Part shown: in pieces, positions 50,956 to 59,918 of the stretch
Numbering within the stretch: the stretch's first letter is position 1
How the letters are laid out: each line of letters starts with the position of its first letter
Source of the DNA: UBA288 sp050178135
GTDB lineage: Archaea; Halobacteriota; Methanomicrobia; Methanomicrobiales; Methanospirillaceae
Assembly: GCA_050178135.1 (NCBI GenBank)
Contig: JBFXGJ010000003.1
Span: 1-64,000 of the forward strand
Length of the DNA: 64,000 nt
Direction: 5' to 3'
Position numbers and translations under genes: made by a program
Notes under the pieces: model-generated
Told to the model about the DNA's origin: nothing
Seen by the model: the letters and a program-made list of their open reading frames with translations, nothing else
The model's database searches: none

Positions 50956-51183
50956 GCAAGTGATCGCGATCCTGTCCGTCTGCCCCAGACCTCCAGTGAT
51001 CCAGCGCCAGGCCCCATCTGCAGGAAGACGGCACTGGATGATCGTGTGGACCAGGCGAGACAGGGTCAGACGCAGACGGAGGGAATGCAATAGCCAATCG
51101 TGCTGGATCCAATACGTACCGTTCCATATCACTCGAAGACCCACGGGAGGGTGCCCATCCGAGAGAGAGAGACGTGAGCACGG

Positions 51184-51453
51184 ATGCAGTTCATTGCACT
51201 GACCACGTCCAAGCAGAAGCTGACCGCCGAGATCGTGGGCGAGGACGTGAGGGATATCAAGGGCGACCAGAATGCCGGCATTGGTTACCAGGGTTACTAC
51301 TGGACGCTAGGAGGGTTGGATAGTATCGTGCTTTTCGAGGCTCCAGACGAGAAGGCAGCAATGGATATGGCCTCGAAGCGAGCGGGCCGGATGGAGACGG
51401 AGATCCTCGATACCGTGCCGGGGGATCCGTCGAGCCCGTTTGGGCCGTCGTGA
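51184..51453 (+). CDS. GYD domain protein
   Basis: An 89-residue protein. The strand-turn GYYWTLGGLDSIVLFEAPDEKAAMDMA follows the GYD family pattern (a dimeric alpha/beta barrel-like fold). Function is unknown. It is flanked by a pseudogene fragment and the dynamin-like gene. 51454-51621 has no gene I can support. Confidence 0.75.
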   Translation: MQFIALTTSKQKLTAEIVGEDVRDIKGDQNAGIGYQGYYWTLGGLDSIVLFEAPDEKAAMDMASKRAGRMETEILDTVPGDPSSPFGPS

Positions 51454-51621
51454 TCCATCCCAGTTCTATCTTTCCGATCCGCGTGGCGCGACCGCTTGGG
51501 GATGGTGCTGGGTCATGCCCGCTCCGCCGCTCGCCGGCATAACTCCTGCCGGCACCACGCCGCGCAGAGCCGACCGTCGTCCCGGAACTCTTCACAAGGC
51601 ACGGAGTGACCCGGGTCGATC

Positions 51622-53397
51622 TCACCGCCAGAGTGAGTCCAGCCTGCCCGCTGCCTGCTCCAGCACGGCGATCTCGTGTTCACGCCGTGCGGCGAGCGCC
51701 CCAGTTCCCTCGTCATGCCGCTCCCGGGCCTCGACGGCCGCCGCGATCGCGCCGCGGGTCGCCGCCACTGCGTCGGCCAGGCCACCGTCGAGCTCGGCTC
51801 CGTACCGGCGGATCGCCGCGTCCAGGTCCTGGAGCGTGGCCCAGCGCAGGTTCTCGACGTTCGAGCGGACCAGATGATCGGCCTGCTGCCCCAGCCGGCC
51901 CCGGATCCGCCGCTCCCGGAGGCCATGGGGCAAGGCCCGTTCAACCAGTTCCGGGGGGATCGGGACCAGGGGCGACATCGACCAGTCGCGGCGCACCCAC
52001 CAGGCCCGTGATTGGGTCTCGAACCGGTGCTCAGCCTCGGGGACACGGTATGGGATCTCGAAGACCTCGGCCGCAGCCGTCCGTACGGACCCGATCAGCC
52101 GGGCTGCATTCTCCTGGTGGACCCGCAGCCGGCCTCCGAGCTCCCGGTCCATAACCCCTGCCGTCGCCTCGAGCTCGGCCGGGAACTCGTCGGCGACCAC
52201 ATCGGCCATCGCCTCGACTGCGTCGGCCTCGCTCCCTCCGCCGGTTAGCACCGTGTCGATCGCGTCCCCCAGCCGCGCTCGGTACCGGCCCCGGAGCCCG
52301 TCGACATGCTCCTCGAGGAGCGCGGCCAGCCGTCGCTGCTCTCCTGCGAGGATATCCTGGGCGAATTGCCGCTGCTGCTCAGCCTCGGCGACCGCCGCCT
52401 CGAAGAGCCGGCGCTTCTCCTCCAGCTCCTGGATGGGCATCGCGAGTGCCCGGACCGAGAGCCGGAGGGCCAGCAGGACCTCTGCCACCACCTCGGCCGC
52501 ACGGCGCCGGACCGAGGCCTCCAGCACCTGCTGCTTCTCCTCGACCAGGAACGCGACCAGCCGCTCGGCAACGTCCGCGCAGCCGCTCGCCCGCCATGCG
52601 ACCTCGTCGCCGGTCTCCCGGGCCGCGAGCCCCCGGCGGGCCGAGACCGGATAGATCAGCGTCTCCCCGGCAAGGCCCACCTGCTCGACCAGGACCCGGC
52701 GGAGGAACCCGATCGCCGCCGCAGTCTCCTCGTCCGTCAGGTAGTCGACCTTGTTGAGGAGGAAGAAGAGGCGCGGCACCCGCCCCGCCACGTCCCGGAG
52801 GAACGCGACCTCGACCGCCGTGATCGGCGGATCGGCCGAGACCAGGAAGAGGGCCGCATCGCACTCGGAGAGGTGGGCCATCGTGGTCACGGTATTGTGC
52901 TCGAAGGTCGAGCCGATCCCCGGCGTGTCGATCAGGGCGACGCCGTGGGCGAGCGCTGGCGAGGGGTGGAGGACCTCCACCTCCCGCACGCCGAGCCGGT
53001 TCTCGGGGTTCGCCTCCTCGGTCACGTAGCGTCCGAGCACGGTCGAAAGGCCGGCAGCGTCAGGTGCCGCAAAGACCTCGTCAGGCCGCTCGTCGAGGTA
53101 GGCGATCCGGACCTGCCGCCTGGAGCCGGCCCGGAGCCGGGTGGGGATCGCCGTCAGTGGCACGACCGAGCTCGGGAGCACGCCCTCGCCGAGCAGGGCG
53201 TTCAGGAGTGTGCTCTTGCCACGCTTGAACTGCCCGAGTACGGCCAGGTGAAAGCAGCCCTCCTCGAGTTGGCCCGCGAGGGCGCCGATGCGTTCGGCGG
53301 CACCGACATATTCCGGGCCGATCGCCCGGACTGCTTCGGCGAGCGGCTCGAGCTCAGCCGCGATTGATGGGGCAACTGTCGTCTCTCCAGGGTCCAT
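51622..53397 (-). CDS. Dynamin-like large GTPase
   Basis: A 591-residue protein. The GTPase motifs are G1 GQFKRGKST (55-63), G3 DTPGIGST (157-164) and G4 NKVD (215-218), and long helical, Ala/Glu-rich sequence follows, as in bacterial dynamin-like proteins. A hydrophobic paddle is not obvious. Such proteins remodel or protect membranes and often come in tandem pairs; only one is here. It is isolated from recognisable partners. Confidence 0.88.
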   Translation of the reverse strand: MDPGETTVAPSIAAELEPLAEAVRAIGPEYVGAAERIGALAGQLEEGCFHLAVLGQFKRGKSTLLNALLGEGVLPSSVVPLTAIPTRLRAGSRRQVRIAYLDERPDEVFAAPDAAGLSTVLGRYVTEEANPENRLGVREVEVLHPSPALAHGVALIDTPGIGSTFEHNTVTTMAHLSECDAALFLVSADPPITAVEVAFLRDVAGRVPRLFFLLNKVDYLTDEETAAAIGFLRRVLVEQVGLAGETLIYPVSARRGLAARETGDEVAWRASGCADVAERLVAFLVEEKQQVLEASVRRRAAEVVAEVLLALRLSVRALAMPIQELEEKRRLFEAAVAEAEQQRQFAQDILAGEQRRLAALLEEHVDGLRGRYRARLGDAIDTVLTGGGSEADAVEAMADVVADEFPAELEATAGVMDRELGGRLRVHQENAARLIGSVRTAAAEVFEIPYRVPEAEHRFETQSRAWWVRRDWSMSPLVPIPPELVERALPHGLRERRIRGRLGQQADHLVRSNVENLRWATLQDLDAAIRRYGAELDGGLADAVAATRGAIAAAVEARERHDEGTGALAARREHEIAVLEQAAGRLDSLWR

Positions 53398-53559
53398 GTC
53401 TCTCTCATCGTCTCGGGAATCGTCGTAGGAGTTATCAGCGGGACCCGCGGTTGACGGTGAACTCCATCACCAATCTCATTCTGGCGTCCGGCCTTGTCAA
53501 CCCTTCGCACCGGGGACGCATGTTGGCTTGATGCTCCCGGTGCTCCGTGCGCCTGCCGT

Positions 53560-54417
53560 TCACGGACAACGGTCCGCCAGTTCGCAAAGACTCGGCCCGG
53601 CGCTCGCCCTGAGCGTGTCGAGTCCAGCCAGGGTCTCGATGGCGAGGTACGTGTACTCGAGCGTCGGTGAACCGCCATAGCGCGACCGGACGAACCCGCC
53701 CGAGTGGTGGTGAAGGCCGAGAATGAACGCCCGGGTGCGTTCGAGAGCGCGCGGGCGCTGCTGGAGGAACAGACTCGCCCGGACCAGAGCCGCGGCCGGC
53801 TCGAGATAGATCAGGCCGTCGCTCGGGCTCTCGGCGTCCGCGACGAAGGCCCCGGCATCCGCGGCCCATGCAGGCCGACCGAGGAGCACGAACAGCTGGA
53901 CGGCGTCCGCGGTCTCCACGATCGTCGGCCGGACAGCCCCGAAACCGCCGCCGGGGTGCCGGAAGTGGTGGACGTACCGGAGGACCGCCTGGGTCATCTC
54001 CGCGTCGATCGGTGTGCCGGTCTGCCGACAGGCATCGACTGTCACGCGCACCCCCTCCAGCGCCGAGAGCTGCTCCGACGGCCGTTCGTGGTCGCGGAGG
54101 CCGGCCAGTCGGGTGAGGAGAAAACCACCGGGGTCATGGCGCGGGCTCTCGCCCAGGATGGCGAGCCCGGCCAGGATGTGGCCGGCCACGAAGACGTTCG
54201 GAAACGAGCCGTCCGGCCGCTGCAGGGACCGGAGGAACGCGGCCGTTGCAGGATCCGTTGGGACCGGGCCGAGCCGGCTCCGGACCGCGAGGGCGTACCG
54301 CGTGTCGGCCACGTTCGGCTCGGGGAGACGGTAGAAACAGTACCCGCCGCCGTCGCAACGGCGTTCGTCCACATAGCGAAGGACTCCGGCACGTTCATGG
54401 AGAAAAGGATTCGGCAT
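53560..54417 (-). CDS. Prenyltransferase/squalene-cyclase-fold (alpha-alpha toroid) protein
   Basis: A 285-residue protein with repeated units of the alpha-alpha barrel fold: CDGGGYCFYRLPEPNVADTRYAL, RPDGSFPNV, HPGGGFGAVRP with ETADAVQL, SPSDGLIYLEP and HSGGFVRSRYGG. They resemble protein prenyltransferase beta subunits, but I cannot identify the zinc-ligand set, so catalysis is unproven. Its ATG overlaps the stop of the small membrane gene, which overlaps enolase: one operon. Confidence 0.75.
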   Translation of the reverse strand: MPNPFLHERAGVLRYVDERRCDGGGYCFYRLPEPNVADTRYALAVRSRLGPVPTDPATAAFLRSLQRPDGSFPNVFVAGHILAGLAILGESPRHDPGGFLLTRLAGLRDHERPSEQLSALEGVRVTVDACRQTGTPIDAEMTQAVLRYVHHFRHPGGGFGAVRPTIVETADAVQLFVLLGRPAWAADAGAFVADAESPSDGLIYLEPAAALVRASLFLQQRPRALERTRAFILGLHHHSGGFVRSRYGGSPTLEYTYLAIETLAGLDTLRASAGPSLCELADRCP

Positions 54418-54629
54418 CAGGTCAATCGCTCCCGACCAATGCGGACCGCGAGCAGGGCCGTCCCGGCGGCAGCCATGGCGGCGGCGTCCGCGAACCCCGC
54501 GGTATAGCCGGCAAGAGCGAAGACGAACCCGATCGCGATGCTCGAGACGAGGTCGCCGGCCTCGCGGCAGGGCCGGCGGACGTCTCCGATCGCCCGGTCG
54601 GGGGCGGGGATCAGCGGGGCTATCGTCAC
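54417..54629 (-). CDS. Small membrane protein between enolase and the toroid protein
   Basis: A 70-residue protein with two hydrophobic segments in its C-terminal half (SSIAIGFVFALAGYTAGF, AAAMAAAGTALLAV). The GTG start shares GTGA with the enolase stop, and its own end touches the next ATG. I do not recognise the family. Only the coupling and the membrane segments support it. Confidence 0.6.
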   Translation of the reverse strand: MTIAPLIPAPDRAIGDVRRPCREAGDLVSSIAIGFVFALAGYTAGFADAAAMAAAGTALLAVRIGRERLT

Positions 54630-55912
54630 CGGATGAAAGCGGCGCGGCCGGCATACCTGGCTCCGCTTCCCATCCCCTCCTCGATCCGGAGAAGCTGGTT
54701 GTACTTCTCGACCCGCTCTCCCCGGGCCGGCGCCCCAGTCTTCAGCTTGCCAGTCCCCATCGCGACCGTGAAGTCGGCGATGAAGGTGTCCACGGTCTCC
54801 CCGGAACGGTGCGAGACCATCGCGCCCCAGTCGTTGTCGCGGGCGAGGTCCACGGCCGCGATCGTCTCGGTCACGGTCCCGATCTGGTTTGGCTTGATCA
54901 GGACCGAGTTCGCGGCGCGCGTCTCGAGGCCGCGCTGGATTCGCTCGACGTTCGTGACGAAGAGATCGTCGCCGATCAGCTCGATCCGGTCGCCGAGGGT
55001 CGCGGTCTGGTATTCCCACCCGGCCCAGTCATCCTCGGCCAGGCCGTCCTCGATTGAGACGATCGGATAGGCTGCGACCAGGTCCCGGTACCGGTCGACG
55101 AGCTCGGTCGACGTAAGCCCGACGTCCTCGGTCCGGAGGCGGTAGACGCCGTCCTCGAAGAACCCGGACGACGCCGGGTCGAGCGCGATCCCGATCTCGC
55201 GCCCCGGAGCGTACCCCGCCTCGTCGATCGCGGCCACGATCAGGTCGAGTGGCTCTGCGTTCGATGAGACGACCGGGGCGAACCCGCCCTCGTCTCCGAC
55301 GCCGACCGAATGGCCTTTCGCCTTGAGAACAGTCTTCAGGGTGTGGTAGACCTCGGCGCCCCAGCGGAGGGCCTCGGCAAAGGACGGAGCGCCGTAGGGC
55401 GTGATCATGTACTCCTGGAAGTCGGCGCCCTGCCAGTTGGCGTGGACGCCGCCGTTAATGATGTTCATGCACGGCACGGGGAGAACGGGAGCTCCGGGTT
55501 CGGTGGCGAGGTACTGCCAGAGAGGCACCCCCTGTGCGGTGGCCGCGGCCCGTGCCGCGGCGATAGAGACGGCGAGGATTGCGTTCGCCCCGCAGCGGGC
55601 CTTGTTCTGAGTGCCGTCCCCCAGGCAGAGGGCCTGGTCGATCGCCTGCTGGTCGGCGGCATCGAGGCCGGCGACGATAGGGGCGATTTCGGTGGTGACG
55701 GCGTGGACGGCCTTCTGTACGCCCTTGCCCCCGAACCTGCCGGCGTCCTTGTCGCGGAGTTCGACCGCTTCGTAGAGACCGGTCGAGGCGCCGGATGGTG
55801 TCGCCGCACGCGCGATGACGCCGCAGGCGAGGAGAAGGTCGACTTCGACGGTCGGGTTGCCGCGCGAGTCGAGGATCTCGCGGGCTGTGATGGACTGGAT
55901 CGTGGTCTTCAT
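54626..55912 (-). CDS. eno: Enolase
   Basis: A 428-residue enzyme that interconverts 2-phosphoglycerate and phosphoenolpyruvate. AREILDSRGNPTVEVD, GANAILAVSIAAARAAA, the metal ligands in DPASSGFF and SIEDGLAEDDW, GDDLFVTN, LIKPNQIGT and SHRSGET are all present. It heads a three-gene operon. 55913-56684 upstream holds its promoter (TATA-like TTCTAAATC near 55935) and no gene or RNA that I recognise. Confidence 0.97.
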   Translation of the reverse strand: MKTTIQSITAREILDSRGNPTVEVDLLLACGVIARAATPSGASTGLYEAVELRDKDAGRFGGKGVQKAVHAVTTEIAPIVAGLDAADQQAIDQALCLGDGTQNKARCGANAILAVSIAAARAAATAQGVPLWQYLATEPGAPVLPVPCMNIINGGVHANWQGADFQEYMITPYGAPSFAEALRWGAEVYHTLKTVLKAKGHSVGVGDEGGFAPVVSSNAEPLDLIVAAIDEAGYAPGREIGIALDPASSGFFEDGVYRLRTEDVGLTSTELVDRYRDLVAAYPIVSIEDGLAEDDWAGWEYQTATLGDRIELIGDDLFVTNVERIQRGLETRAANSVLIKPNQIGTVTETIAAVDLARDNDWGAMVSHRSGETVDTFIADFTVAMGTGKLKTGAPARGERVEKYNQLLRIEEGMGSGARYAGRAAFIR

Positions 55913-56684
55913 GAAAATACCCCAGAGAGAGATTTAGAATCGGCGCAGTCTTCTGCCGTCGAGGTGGAGCGGGGCACGCCGTCGCAGAACGGACGGTATG
56001 GGAGCCTGGATCGAGGCGTGACCGTGGCAGGACGTGGATCGACGGTTGCCCATGCGACAGGAAGAGCGGCAGACAGCAGCCAGCACCGCTGTTTGGCCGG
56101 ATGGGATTCCGGCGGGATCAGAGGCGGAAGAGAGGACGCGTTCATCGACCGGTCAGGTAGAAGTCATCAGCCGGAGGCCGGCGGTTATCGGGCGGACTTC
56201 ATCGCCTGGATCGACACAGTGTCGGACGGCACCTGAGCGTCGTCGAAGTACTGTACTGATCAGGGACCTATATCAATTCTGCATCGAGGGGAAGGTATCC
56301 TCCCATGCAGCGCCTGTCAAGTTGACGATGGACCATGATCAGCGAGGACAGGGAACCAGGACACCCTCCTCTCCTCGACGGCGCATCTCCTGCAGGGAGC
56401 ACGCTTCGCACCGCCGTACCCCCGTCACCAGCTCCTGTCCGAGCCAGACTCTCCCCGGGAACCGCATCCAACATCACCCGCAGCGCTCAGTCCAGGAACC
56501 GGGTCCCTGACGATCGCGATCCCTTCAGCCGGTCGGCCGCCACAGAGCCTTGATGGGTTGGCCCATCCACCGGGCGCTCTATTCCGCGAACGAGGAGAGC
56601 ACGAGCCCGGTATCTCCCAAAACCGAGCCGAAGAGCCACGCGACCTCCTGTCTGAAAGCTCAGACGCCGTCGAGAAATTCCTCC

Positions 56685-57203
56685 CTAAAACAGCGTCCGC
56701 TGCCCCCTCGCCCTCGCCGCCACCGCCACCGATGACCGCGCCGGCGCCGGCTCGGGTACGAGCCAGAACGTCTGGTCGGCCTCGAGCGAGACCATCTGCA
56801 GCGCGCCGTCCATCCCGGGGGCGTAGACGACCACGATCCCGTCCACCGCCCGCCGCTTCAGCGCCCGGATGAACCGGGTCATCCGCCGCCCCTGCTCCTC
56901 CGCGTCCAGGCCCGCCGCGAGCGCCGGGGACCACTCAACCATGACCACCGTGTGGTAGGACCTGCTCACCGTGGCGATCGCGTCGTCGAGGCTCGCACAG
57001 ACCCGTGTCTCGAAGTGCTCCGAGCGGATCGGCGGCACACGGAAGAGCACCTCAGAGTACCCGTGGAACAGGTAGAGCGCGTGGAACGAACCGATCTCTG
57101 GGAGGTTGAGGAGCGCGGCCATACGGTCCGGCGGGGCGATCAGCACCTTGAGACGACCGAGCTCGAAGGTCGCCCCGGGCCGACACCAGAGCCGCATGGT
57201 CAT
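56685..57203 (-). CDS. Hypothetical protein (intact copy of the 50804-50955 fragment)
   Basis: A 172-residue soluble protein. FHALYLFHGYSEVLFRVPP, HTVVMVEWSP and RRAVDGIVVVYAPGMDGALQMVSLEADQTF suggest an alpha/beta fold of the RecA/KaiC-like or Rossmann kind, without a Walker A motif. I do not recognise the family. The ATG at 57203 is preferred; a second ATG two codons on is possible. 57204-57465 upstream has no supported gene. Confidence 0.65.
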   Translation of the reverse strand: MTMRLWCRPGATFELGRLKVLIAPPDRMAALLNLPEIGSFHALYLFHGYSEVLFRVPPIRSEHFETRVCASLDDAIATVSRSYHTVVMVEWSPALAAGLDAEEQGRRMTRFIRALKRRAVDGIVVVYAPGMDGALQMVSLEADQTFWLVPEPAPARSSVAVAARARGQRTLF

Positions 57204-57465
57204 GCCCCGCCCCCGCTCTCCCCTCCCGGGCTCGACCGGGCCGGACATGCACCGACCGGTACACCCGCGCCGAGGGGGAAGGGGGAATTGTTGCGATACA
57301 GGCCAGTCATGATCATCACCTGGAGCGTCGCCGCCGGGCGGGCGGCGGGTGCCAGGATCATCGGCGACCGGGTATTTGAGCACAGGGCGTGCGGGGAGAA
57401 AGTAAGGGGGAGCACGCCCCGCGACCTGGCGACGGACGCGTCCGGCACGAGACCGGGACGCAGGG

Positions 57466-57666
57466 TCACCCATCCCGGCCGACCACGTCGTCGATCGTCA
57501 GCTCGGCGGTGTCGCCCGAGTTTTTTGCGAGGCGGCGAACGGACCCGGCGATACCGCCGGCCGCGCGATGGAGTTCGTCGACGTCACGCTGAGCGCCGAG
57601 GGCCCGGAGATCGTCGAGGCTGAGGGCTTCGTCACGATCACGCGCATGGCCGGAATATCTCCCCAT
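57466..57666 (-). CDS. Small hypothetical protein
   Basis: A 66-residue, charged, helical protein (LSLDDLRALGAQRDVDELHRA and AELTIDDVVG). It is not recognised. GAGG and GGGG stretches lie just upstream of the ATG and the gene follows the VOC gene by 15 bp on the same strand, which makes it plausible but unproven. Confidence 0.4.
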   Translation of the reverse strand: MGRYSGHARDRDEALSLDDLRALGAQRDVDELHRAAGGIAGSVRRLAKNSGDTAELTIDDVVGRDG

Positions 57667-57681
57667 TTTTCCCCGTGACCC

Positions 57682-58053
57682 TCACGCTGCCCCGGGATCC
57701 TCCTCAAAGAGACCGAAGACGTTCCCCTCGGTGTCCCGGCAGATCGCCAGGTAGCCGATCGACGGGATCGTTGTTCGGGGCATCAGGACGGTGCCGCCGA
57801 GCCCTTCCACCCGCCCCAGGTAGTCCGAGACGGACGGGACGCCGATATAGTTCATCATCTGCTGATCCGGCGCGCCGCGGGGGCCCATTCCCCCGCCGAT
57901 GCCGGGCGTTCCGTCGTCGTTCGTGGTCCCTATTGCGTAGTACTCGATCGGACCGGCGTACCGCTCGAAGGTCCAGCCAAAGAGGGATGCGTAGAACGAC
58001 TGCGCCCGGGCGATGTCGTCGGCGGGCAGGTCGAAGTGGACGATTGTCGGCAT
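57682..58053 (-). CDS. VOC (glyoxalase/bleomycin-resistance fold) family protein
   Basis: A 123-residue protein. HFDLPADDIARAQSFYASLFGW at the start and the late DTEGNVFGLFE are typical VOC pieces, with a GIGGGMGPR loop between. This is the CFP32/YdcJ-like subgroup; reaction unknown. 58054-58160 separates it from the radical SAM gene. Confidence 0.88.
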   Translation of the reverse strand: MPTIVHFDLPADDIARAQSFYASLFGWTFERYAGPIEYYAIGTTNDDGTPGIGGGMGPRGAPDQQMMNYIGVPSVSDYLGRVEGLGGTVLMPRTTIPSIGYLAICRDTEGNVFGLFEEDPGAA

Positions 58054-58160
58054 GATCGCTCCCGATCATCACGGCGCATCTTGAACCTGCCGATCGGCCC
58101 GCACGGCCGGTTCAACGCCTGACCGGATAGAGGGAACCGACCATGCCCGGCCCCACTTCC

Positions 58161-59918
58161 CTACCGAGGCGGACCCGGAGAGACGAACGAGCGGTTCGCC
58201 GAGAGGGAGGCGTACGGGACCCCATAGAACGTCCGGTAGAAGAGGTCCGCCTCGTCCTCGATGGAATAATCGAATAGGTCCGGGTGTATCGTCTGTGCAA
58301 TCATCATCAGGCCGAGGATCCACCTCGGGCTCCCGAAGTCCCAGGAGGGGGGCATGGCGTAGACACGTCGATCGCGGACCGCCGGCACGTCGAGGGTGTG
58401 CTCGTCACAGTACCGGAGCGTGTCCTCCACCGTGGACGAGAGGAAGCCCGACGTAAAGAGGTACTCGGGATCGAACGATACGAACTCCTCTGGCGTGATC
58501 GTCACACCAGGCTTCCCTTCCCTCGTGATCGAGCGGTTCACGTAGCACCCGCCGGCCGCCTCGACCAGTTTTCCCTCGAACCGCCCCGGGTTCAGGGCAA
58601 AGAGGGGGTGCCCCATCGCGTAGTAGACGCGCGGTCGACCCACCCCCTCAACCCCACGGGCTACCATCTCCAGCCGGCTGCGGAGGTGATCCAGGAGATT
58701 TTCTCCTGCCTCCTCCCGCCCGGTCGTCCGGGCGAGTTCCTCAACGAACGCGAGATAGGCATCGATATTGTTCATCCGGTCGTGGACCTCCTTCTTCAAC
58801 ATCCCGGACCCGAGGACCTCCCCCCAGACCCGCGACAGGGTCGGATGGTCGTCGACCCCGAGGCAGGCGAGGATCGCCCAGACCATCTCGAGCCCGCGGG
58901 TGATCCGATAGCCCCCCATCATCCCCGGCTCGGTGAACACCTCTCGCGCGATCGTCCCCGTGATCGGAATGGCGACACCGCACTCACATCGGTCACGCGC
59001 TGGGCCTACGAGGTGGGCACCCATCGGGCCGAAGAACTCCCGCCGGATACAGACCGCTCCGCACGACGGGCACCTGGTTTCAAGGAATTCGCTCCCCGGG
59101 GAGTTGAAGAGGTAGACCCAGTCGAGGGACTCCCGGGCGCGAAGGGTGATCGCCTCGCTCTCGAAGATCGTCGGCTCCGTCCCGGGTGAGGCGTCGCCGA
59201 ACGGGACGAACCGCATCACCTGCAGGGGGATCTCCGTCGAGATCTCCGCGATCCGCCTGGTTGCGGAGAGGAACTCGTCTTCCTCACCCCGTCGATAGAC
59301 CAGCGAGACCTCGACGTGCACCCCTTCCCGGAAGAGGCGTTCGATCGCCCGGAAGACCGGGGCGGCACTTCGTGCGCCACAGGACCGGTAACAGACGTCG
59401 CTCGCCCCCTTCAGCCCGATATTGACGAAGTCGAGGACCGGGTAGAGAGAGCGCAACGATGCCTCGGTCAGGTACCCGTTGGTCGAACACCCGGCGAGAA
59501 GTCCGTGCTCGTGGGCCTTTTCGGCGAGGCGGAGGAATGAGGGAAACGACACGATCGGGTCGTTGAGCGCAAAGGAGACACCGATACACCCCAGGTCGAC
59601 CGCTTTTGTGATGACCTCATCGGTCGAGATCGCCGCCCCGGAGCGGGCAAGCGAACCGGCGTGGTCCACGAGGATCTCCGATATGCATCCGCCGCACCGA
59701 AAATTGCACCCCGCGGTGCAGACCTGCAGGAAGGTACTCCCCGGGTGGTAATGGAGCAGCGGCTGGGTCTCGATCGCGATTGGGTGTGCCGAAAGGAAGG
59801 TATCGGGAAACCGCTCGACGATGCCGGTCCCGTCGTGCTCATACATGCGGCATCGACCGATGCCGCCGGGACTGAGCCGGCACCCCACCTCACAGACGGT
59901 GCACTGCACGTCGTTCAT
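58161..59918 (-). CDS. Radical SAM enzyme fused to a TroA/BtuF-like metallophore-binding domain
   Basis: A 585-residue fusion. The N-terminus has CTVCEVGCRL ... GRC, then the radical SAM cluster CNFRCGGC (71-78) in a setting like the AmmeMemoRadiSam/PFL-activating relatives, and a late zinc-like CPSC ... CECG. From about residue 440 the sequence becomes a class III substrate-binding protein domain: RPRVYYAMGHPLF, VEAAGGCYVN, DPEYLFTSG, VPAVRDRRVYAMPP, GSPRWILGLMMIAQTIHPDLF. No signal peptide is present, so this normally exported domain would be cytoplasmic. It is downstream of and overlaps (ATGA) a SAM methyltransferase. A substrate that is a metal complex or corrinoid is only inferred. Confidence 0.85.
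   Translation of the reverse strand: MNDVQCTVCEVGCRLSPGGIGRCRMYEHDGTGIVERFPDTFLSAHPIAIETQPLLHYHPGSTFLQVCTAGCNFRCGGCISEILVDHAGSLARSGAAISTDEVITKAVDLGCIGVSFALNDPIVSFPSFLRLAEKAHEHGLLAGCSTNGYLTEASLRSLYPVLDFVNIGLKGASDVCYRSCGARSAAPVFRAIERLFREGVHVEVSLVYRRGEEDEFLSATRRIAEISTEIPLQVMRFVPFGDASPGTEPTIFESEAITLRARESLDWVYLFNSPGSEFLETRCPSCGAVCIRREFFGPMGAHLVGPARDRCECGVAIPITGTIAREVFTEPGMMGGYRITRGLEMVWAILACLGVDDHPTLSRVWGEVLGSGMLKKEVHDRMNNIDAYLAFVEELARTTGREEAGENLLDHLRSRLEMVARGVEGVGRPRVYYAMGHPLFALNPGRFEGKLVEAAGGCYVNRSITREGKPGVTITPEEFVSFDPEYLFTSGFLSSTVEDTLRYCDEHTLDVPAVRDRRVYAMPPSWDFGSPRWILGLMMIAQTIHPDLFDYSIEDEADLFYRTFYGVPYASLSANRSFVSPGPPR

Noticed and set aside
51513..51620. A cysteine-rich minus-strand reading (CEEF, CAAWC, ELC) just downstream of the dynamin-like gene
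   Set aside because: It looks somewhat coding and could be a frameshifted extension, but it has no own start and the GTPase gene ends cleanly before it.
55310..56236. A 308-codon plus-strand frame over the enolase 5' half and its upstream region
   Set aside because: Antisense to enolase for most of its length; the part beyond enolase has no recognisable protein features.
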